A DNA stretch of 10,180 nt, taken from contig JAQVPY010000070.1 of the NCBI GenBank assembly GCA_028701815.1, forward strand, positions 1 to 10,180. Reading direction: 5' to 3'. Made by a program: the position numbers and the translations under genes. Below the pieces are notes generated by a model. The model had not been told where the DNA came from, did no database searches, and worked only from the letters and a program-made list of their open reading frames with translations. Origin of the DNA: Bacteroidales bacterium (GTDB taxonomy: Bacteria > Bacteroidota > Bacteroidia > Bacteroidales > BM520). Shown here piece after piece: positions 6,295 to 10,180 of this stretch; within the stretch, counting starts at the first letter, position 1; each line of letters starts with the position of its first letter.

Positions 6295-6891
6295 TTAGTG
6301 CTTTGCACATTCGCCGGGTTTTTCACCGCATTTGTGTTCGCCGTCTTTTTTGCAACCTTCTTGGTTACCTTCACCTTTGCAGCAGCCGTCTTTTTTGCAG
6401 CAGCCTTGTCCGCATTCCATCTTTTCGTCGATTAATGCTTTTTGTTCATCTAAGGTTAAAGTTTCAAAGGCAGCCCATTTTGCTTCCATTTCAACTTTCT
6501 TTGCTGCACAAGCTACAGCCATGCTGTCGCCTTCTGCAACTTTAGCTTCAAATTCAGCTTTTTTAGCTTCACATTCAGCCTTCTTAGCGATGGCCATGCT
6601 GTCGCCTTCTGCAATTTTTGCTTCGAGATCGGCTTTCATAGCTTCTTTTTCTTCAGCTCTTTTGTCGATGCAAGCTTTTGCTTTACCAATAAGCTCAACC
6701 TTAACGGAATCAGTTAAATTTGCCCAATCATTCCATTGTGCCATAAATGCTTCCATTTCTGCTCTTTGTTCCGGAGTCATCTCACAACAACCATTTTGTT
6801 GATCACCTGTCGGCTGTTCTGCCGGTTTGTTGGATTTACATGCTACAAATAACAGACATGCAACTCCTAATACTAATGCTAACTTTTTCAT
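6295..6891 (-). CDS. Cysteine-rich, Lys/Glu-repeat lipoprotein, possible metal binder
   Basis: A 198-residue protein I do not recognise. The signal peptide MKKLALVLGVACLLFVAC has a lipobox ending at Cys18, so it is a lipoprotein; no acidic stretch follows the cysteine, which favours the periplasmic face. The middle (about 40-158) is charged, Ala/Lys/Glu-rich and likely helical or coiled-coil. It holds two tandem 25-residue repeats (89-113 and 114-138), each with EAK(I/V)AEGDSMA. The last 39 residues contain eight cysteines (160, 164, 165, 170, 171, 180, 188, 195), including two CC pairs, and two histidines, spaced by Gly and Lys. More CC occurs at 35-36. This resembles metal-binding tails, so binding of copper, zinc or another thiophilic metal is a reasonable inference, unproven. 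It has its own promoter and terminator and lies divergent to sdaA. Confidence 0.85.
   Translation of the reverse strand: MKKLALVLGVACLLFVACKSNKPAEQPTGDQQNGCCEMTPEQRAEMEAFMAQWNDWANLTDSVKVELIGKAKACIDKRAEEKEAMKADLEAKIAEGDSMAIAKKAECEAKKAEFEAKVAEGDSMAVACAAKKVEMEAKWAAFETLTLDEQKALIDEKMECGQGCCKKDGCCKGEGNQEGCKKDGEHKCGEKPGECAKH
6478..6627 (-). repeat. Two tandem 75-bp coding repeats in the cysteine-rich lipoprotein gene
   Basis: The 25-codon unit runs 6627-6553 and 6552-6478. The best conserved block is 22 identical bases at 6593-6614 and 6518-6539, which are 75 bases apart and encode AEGDSMA. The remainder has diverged, so this is an older in-frame duplication. Confidence 0.8.
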
Positions 6892-6959
6892 TTTTTTATT
6901 CGGTTTTTTTAAGTTTTTTAATATGATGTTAAAAAAATATAATTTTTTATTTCAGTTTG

Positions 6960-6991
6960 CAAAGATATAAAATAAAATAATAGGTGTGCAA
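6960..6991 (-). promoter_or_regulatory. Housekeeping promoter of the cysteine-rich lipoprotein gene
   Basis: On the minus strand, TTG (6991-6989) is followed after 21 bases by TATCTTTG (6967-6960), a full match to the Bacteroidetes -7 element. The transcript would start near 6954, giving an AT-rich leader of about 60 bases. Confidence 0.7.
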
Positions 6992-7019
6992 TAAAATTTA
7001 AAAAAAAACAAAAAAATAT

Positions 7020-7027
7020 TATTTTTG
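7020..7027 (+). promoter_or_regulatory. -7 element of the sdaA promoter
   Basis: TATTTTTG matches TAnnTTTG. The -33 position, 19 bases upstream, reads TTTA (6997-7000), a weak match to TTTG. With the ATG at 7045 the leader would be only about 11-14 bases. The region between the two divergent genes (6892-7044) otherwise holds only AT-rich sequence. Confidence 0.55.
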
Positions 7028-7044
7028 TAAAATTTTAAAAAGAC

Positions 7045-8232
7045 ATGGATTCAATACGTAATATTTTCAAGATTGGAGTGGGTCCTTCAAGTTCTCATAC
7101 AATGGGTCCCGTTAAGGCTTCACAGCTGTTTCTTAAGATGATAGGTGATGCCCCCAAGTATAAGGTCGCCCTTTACGGAAGTCTTGCTGCTACAGGCAAG
7201 GGACACTTGACAAATATCGCAATTTCGAAGCAATTTGCGAACAAAATATTGGAAATAGAGTGGCATCCCGATATTTTTTTACCGGAGCACCCCAATGGGA
7301 TGGTCTTTTTTGCTTTAGATTCCGACGGGAACGTATTAAAATCACAGAAATATTTCAGCATTGGTGGGGGAGACGTGTCGACAAGCGGTACAAGAGATGA
7401 TGAAAAGCAAGTCTATCCTTTAAACAAAATGACGGATATCCTCGAATATTTGAAAACGAGGAAGCTTTGGGAGTATGTCGATGAGTGTGAAGGAGGTCAG
7501 ATATGGGGCTATTTAGATGAGATATGGGCTGTGATGAAAACATCCATTCGTAATGGATTGGAGCACGAAAGCACCTTGCCCGGTGTGCTTCACCTCCCGC
7601 GTAAGGCTTCTTCTGTTTATTCAAGGTTACATGGGATGAATCAGTTCGTGAAGAGACGCTATATGACTATGGCGTATGCTTTTGCCGTGGCAGAGGAGAA
7701 TGCAAGCGGTCAGACAATAGTTACAGCTCCCACCTGCGGGTCATGTGGCGTTGTGCCTGCATCACTATTCACGTATTCAGAAAATTACGAACATTATGAG
7801 AAAAAAATCTTGCATGCCCTGGCTACGGCGGGTCTTATAGGTAATCTGATTAAGCACAACGCATCTATCAGCGGTGCCGAGGTCGGATGTCAGGGAGAGG
7901 TCGGTTCGGCTTGTTCTATGGCTGCCGGCGCATTATGCCAGCTTCTCGGAGGCTCTCCTCATCAGGTAGAATATGCTGCAGAGATGGGTTTGGAGCATCA
8001 CCTCGGACTTACATGCGACCCTGTATGCGGACTTGTCCAAGTGCCATGTATAGAACGTAACGCATTCGCTGCTGTAAGAGCCATCGATGCCGCCAGCTAT
8101 TCTATTCTTACCGATGGAAAACACCTCATCAGTTTTGATAAAGTTGTAAGGGTGATGAAAGCTACCGGCAATGATTTACCCTCTATCTATAAGGAGACTT
8201 CACTCGGAGGTCTCGCTAATGCCGAAGAATAA
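7045..8232 (+). CDS. sdaA: L-serine ammonia-lyase (L-serine dehydratase), iron-sulfur type
   Basis: A 395-residue cytoplasmic enzyme that deaminates L-serine to pyruvate and ammonia with a 4Fe-4S cluster rather than pyridoxal phosphate. The N-terminal part opens with IGVGPSSSHTMGP (10-22), the conserved start of the family. The C-terminal catalytic part has TAPTCGSCGVVPA (228-239), SGAEVGCQGEVGSACSMAAGA (about 276-296) and CDPVCGLVQVPCIERN (324-339). The three cluster cysteines are C282, C324 and C335; their spacing (42 and 11) is the same as that of C343, C385 and C396 in the Legionella enzyme. It is a fused single-chain form, but about 60 residues shorter than the Legionella type, and it ends GGLANAEE without a C-terminal cysteine tail. 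The HsdR_N gene follows after 15 bases and is probably co-transcribed. The pyruvate produced could feed PFOR. Confidence 0.96.
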   Translation: MDSIRNIFKIGVGPSSSHTMGPVKASQLFLKMIGDAPKYKVALYGSLAATGKGHLTNIAISKQFANKILEIEWHPDIFLPEHPNGMVFFALDSDGNVLKSQKYFSIGGGDVSTSGTRDDEKQVYPLNKMTDILEYLKTRKLWEYVDECEGGQIWGYLDEIWAVMKTSIRNGLEHESTLPGVLHLPRKASSVYSRLHGMNQFVKRRYMTMAYAFAVAEENASGQTIVTAPTCGSCGVVPASLFTYSENYEHYEKKILHALATAGLIGNLIKHNASISGAEVGCQGEVGSACSMAAGALCQLLGGSPHQVEYAAEMGLEHHLGLTCDPVCGLVQVPCIERNAFAAVRAIDAASYSILTDGKHLISFDKVVRVMKATGNDLPSIYKETSLGGLANAEE

Positions 8233-8247
8233 TCATAATACGATACA

Positions 8248-8694
8248 ATGTTTAACCCAGAGATCAGAATCGATGATAACGGTCGCCATGAAATATTCGA
8301 CCCCGTCAGAAAACAATTTGTGGCCCTGACTCCCGAAGAACACGTCAGGCAGTTTATGATATTTTTCCTCCATTCACAAAAAAATGTGCCCTATTCTTTG
8401 ATGGGCGTGGAACGTCAGATTAGAGTCAATAACCTTGTTAAACGTCCCGATATTGTCGTCTTTTCCAATTCCGGAAATGTCGAAATTATCGTCGAATGCA
8501 AAGCTCCTAAAGTGGAAATATCCACAAACACACTCGACCAAATAATTCGTTATAATATGGCACTCCATGCGAAATACCTGATCCTTACCAATGGCGATAC
8601 ATGCTTTTGCGTGTGCTGTAATGACGGAAATCCCGTGATAATTTCCGTAGATGACCTCGTGTATAAAAAAAATGATATAAATCAGACCGAATAA
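8248..8694 (+). CDS. Stand-alone HsdR_N-type PD-(D/E)XK nuclease-fold protein
   Basis: A 148-residue protein corresponding to the N-terminal nuclease domain of type I restriction R subunits (HSDR_N family), without the helicase part. The PD-(D/E)XK core is intact: P67-D68 in KRPDIVVF, then E83-C84-K85 in EIIVECKAP, and Q98-I-I-R-Y102, matching the QxxxY motif of HsdR and RecB-type nucleases. Glu31 in the first helix (LTPEEHVRQF) is also in the expected place. No hsdM or hsdS lies near, so this is not a restriction system here. Small proteins of this kind are common in Bacteroidetes chromosomes; their role is not established to my knowledge, and DNA repair or replication is only a guess. It ends with three cysteines close together (CFCVCC, 119-124), which is unusual for a nuclease. 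Likely co-transcribed with sdaA. Confidence 0.85.
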   Translation: MFNPEIRIDDNGRHEIFDPVRKQFVALTPEEHVRQFMIFFLHSQKNVPYSLMGVERQIRVNNLVKRPDIVVFSNSGNVEIIVECKAPKVEISTNTLDQIIRYNMALHAKYLILTNGDTCFCVCCNDGNPVIISVDDLVYKKNDINQTE

Positions 8695-8706
8695 ATAAAA
8701 AAGTAT

Positions 8707-8714
8707 TAAATTTG
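8707..8714 (+). promoter_or_regulatory. Candidate -7 element before the membrane protein gene
   Basis: TAAATTTG matches TAnnTTTG and lies 38 bases before the ATG at 8753, just after the stop of the HsdR_N gene. No TTG is seen at the -33 position, so the promoter is weak or the genes are read from upstream. Confidence 0.4.
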
Positions 8715-8752
8715 CACACTGTTAGTTCTAATGAAATAAAACAAATAATTAT

Positions 8753-9364
8753 ATGAAAAAGATAGTAAAGACATTAGTTCAAATCTTCTTGTTGCTCTTA
8801 ATTGGTGCACTCGTTTTTTTTGTTGTCCATAGCATTATGAAGCCGGTTAAATTTACACGGGAGAAAAGTTTCCGCTATGAACTTACCGTTCAAAGATTGA
8901 AGGACATCAGATCTGCAGAAGTGGCTTACCGTTCAGTAAATAAAAAATATTCTGGATCTTTCGATACTCTTATCAATTTTATCAGCACAGGTGAGCTCGC
9001 AATTGTAAAAATGATCCCCGATCCTAACGATACTACTTTTAGAAGATCTATCATTGATACTATCGGATTCATCTCTGTTATAGATACACTTTATAAAAAC
9101 AGAACTGATTTTGATCCTGCAAATATCAGATATGTACCTAATACTAATCGTAGTGAACAGTTTGTTCTTGAGGCAGGTTTTGTCGAAAAAAGCAAGATCA
9201 TGATCCCCGTCTTTAAAGCTTCTGCTCTTAACACCCAAATCCTTAAGGGAATGGATGAACAGACAATCTATAACGAAGATGCCAAACTGAAGGTTAACGA
9301 TATGTTCCCCGGATTGTTCGTAGGTTCAATGGAAGAAGCTTCTACTGATGGAAACTGGGAATAA
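8753..9364 (+). CDS. Single-pass inner-membrane protein, partner of DUF3822 protein
   Basis: A 203-residue protein of no named family known to me. A short basic N-terminus (MKKIVK) is followed by one hydrophobic segment (about 9-29, rich in Leu, Phe and Val) with no lipobox and no good cleavage site, so it is probably a membrane anchor with the remaining 170 residues in the periplasm. Residues 41-80 (RYELTVQRLKDIRSAEVAYRSV, then KKYSGSFDTLINF) form a long helix and a turn that recall pseudopilin-like proteins, where a helix is followed by a Tyr-x-Gly-x-(F/L)-D-x-L segment; this is a resemblance only. The next gene starts 17 bases before this one ends, so the two are translationally coupled, and rsmD follows in the same run. 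Confidence 0.85.
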   Translation: MKKIVKTLVQIFLLLLIGALVFFVVHSIMKPVKFTREKSFRYELTVQRLKDIRSAEVAYRSVNKKYSGSFDTLINFISTGELAIVKMIPDPNDTTFRRSIIDTIGFISVIDTLYKNRTDFDPANIRYVPNTNRSEQFVLEAGFVEKSKIMIPVFKASALNTQILKGMDEQTIYNEDAKLKVNDMFPGLFVGSMEEASTDGNWE

Positions 9365-10112
9365 ATTCTTCGATTTAACTTATATACATAAATATAACTT
9401 ATCCGTCTTTTTGTCAAAAGGCGGATTTTGTTTTGTAGTGTCCGATGAAAATGACACCCCGCTACTCAATAAGACGGTGCCTCTAAATCAGTTTTCACCG
9501 CTGTCGCAACAATACCGGAATATTATTAATGCCAATAAGTTTCTGACAGAAAAGTTTGCTTCTGTTAAGATACTCTTCAGAAAAGAAAAATATTCTTTTG
9601 TGCCTAAGGAGTTTTTCTCCCCGGAAACGGTCGGAAACTTTTATGAGTTTAATCTCGGTCCGTTATGTGAAGAAGAAAAGTTGCTCTTTTGCCCTTCTTC
9701 CGTCGCAGGCTTGTATGCAGTGTTCGCTTTTGATAAGCTTGCCATAGAGATGTTGGAAAACACTTTTGAGGATGCTTTGTTTGGACTTACCGTAACTAAT
9801 ATGATGGACGAACTTGGCGACGAGGGTGTTGTTCTTGGCGATTGTGTTTTCGCCAATTTCAGAGATAAGCTCCTTGAGATCGTCGTATTTCACAATGGAA
9901 AACTAATGGCAGCAAATACATTTGCAGTGAATTCGGATGAAGATATACTGTATTTTATTCTTTATGCCTTTAATAACTATAAACTCGACGGAGATTTTGT
10001 GCCACTGACATTATACGGCGATGTCCAGCCGTCTTCGTCGATTTTCCAAATAGTTCCACGTTATATAAAAAATTTTATTACCCCCGATGAGAATAATAAG
10101 CGGTTCTTTTAA
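9348..10112 (+). CDS. DUF3822 family protein, probable actin-like (ASKHA) fold
   Basis: A 254-residue soluble protein matching the Bacteroidetes family DUF3822 in length, in its location just upstream of rsmD, and in its two-lobed layout. A first half (about 8-125) with FDLTYIHKYNLSVFLSKGGFCFVV is followed by a second half with LLEIVVFHNGKLMAANTFAVNSDEDILYFILYAFNNY (about 176-212). From memory, a structure from Bacteroides thetaiotaomicron (BT_3980) in this family shows an actin-like nucleotide-binding fold close to PilM; I cannot confirm it here. No classical phosphate-binding motif is obvious, so ATP binding may be lost. Its start overlaps the end of the membrane protein gene by 17 bases, and its end overlaps rsmD by 26 bases. 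The ATG at 9348 is chosen because it gives the normal family N-terminus. Confidence 0.85.
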   Translation: METGNKFFDLTYIHKYNLSVFLSKGGFCFVVSDENDTPLLNKTVPLNQFSPLSQQYRNIINANKFLTEKFASVKILFRKEKYSFVPKEFFSPETVGNFYEFNLGPLCEEEKLLFCPSSVAGLYAVFAFDKLAIEMLENTFEDALFGLTVTNMMDELGDEGVVLGDCVFANFRDKLLEIVVFHNGKLMAANTFAVNSDEDILYFILYAFNNYKLDGDFVPLTLYGDVQPSSSIFQIVPRYIKNFITPDENNKRFF

Positions 10113-10180
10113 AGGACGACGACTCAACCCTCCTAACAATCTTCCTGTACGTCCGGTGACGGATATGGCTAAGGAAGCCC
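10087..10180 (+). CDS. rsmD: 16S rRNA (guanine966-N2)-methyltransferase, N-terminal part (cut by window edge)
   Basis: The first 31 codons read MRIISGSFKGRRLNPP, then LPVRPVTDMAKEA. This is the characteristic N-terminus of RsmD: (R/M)IISG-x-x-KGR-x-L, then R-P-T/V-x-D-x-x-(K/R)-E-A. The enzyme methylates G966 of 16S rRNA in the small subunit using S-adenosylmethionine. The catalytic part with the NPPY motif lies beyond the window. The gene starts inside the end of the DUF3822 gene, with a 26-base overlap in another frame, so it is translationally coupled to it. Confidence 0.93.
   Translation, partial: MRIISGSFKGRRLNPPNNLPVRPVTDMAKEA

Noticed and set aside
6332..6802. 156-codon open frame on the plus strand
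   Set aside because: It is antisense to the cysteine-rich lipoprotein; its Ser/Ala/Phe/Leu bias is the complement of the Lys/Glu/Ala repeat.
8248..8694. Type I restriction-modification system
   Set aside because: Only the N-terminal R-type domain is present; no helicase, methylase or specificity gene occurs in the window.

Overview
This window looks like the chromosome of an anaerobic member of the Bacteroidota, most likely order Bacteroidales. The support is: several promoters with the Bacteroidetes TAnnTTTG -7 element; AT-rich spacers with almost no Shine-Dalgarno sequences; a single-chain pyruvate:ferredoxin oxidoreductase (PFOR) and an iron-sulfur L-serine ammonia-lyase, both typical of anaerobes; and families essentially confined to this phylum (DUF6249, DUF3822). 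I cannot name the species.

Minus strand, 1-2284: an envelope cluster. In transcription order it holds a small outer-membrane barrel protein (2284-1631), an unrecognised lipoprotein (1596-730), a DUF6249 membrane protein (653-207) and the first 58 codons of an ECF sigma factor (174 to the window edge). Directly before DUF6249 is a GCAAC-N17-CGTC sequence that fits an ECF-type promoter. The 17-nt spacer of that promoter is an exact inverted copy of the DUF6249 start-codon region, which is the most unusual structure in the window.

2285-2585: an upstream region with a 15-bp tandem repeat and a 16-bp perfect palindrome, then a tRNA-Val(CAC) gene on the plus strand with its own promoter, and a bidirectional terminator.

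2607-6891, minus strand: nifJ (PFOR, 1177 aa) with a good promoter, then a terminator and a cysteine-rich, repeat-containing lipoprotein with its own promoter.

7045-10180, plus strand: sdaA (L-serine ammonia-lyase), a stand-alone HsdR_N-type PD-(D/E)XK protein, a single-pass membrane protein, a DUF3822 protein, and the first 31 codons of rsmD. The last three overlap and form a translationally coupled run. sdaA makes pyruvate from serine and PFOR oxidises pyruvate to acetyl-CoA, so the two metabolic genes fit one fermentative scheme, but they are separate transcription units.

I saw no insertion sequence, CRISPR array, integrase or clear sign of recent transfer. The most promising leads are the sigma/DUF6249/lipoprotein/barrel cluster with its promoter-overlapping inverted repeat, and the membrane protein-DUF3822 pair, which may be a PilN/PilM-like module.
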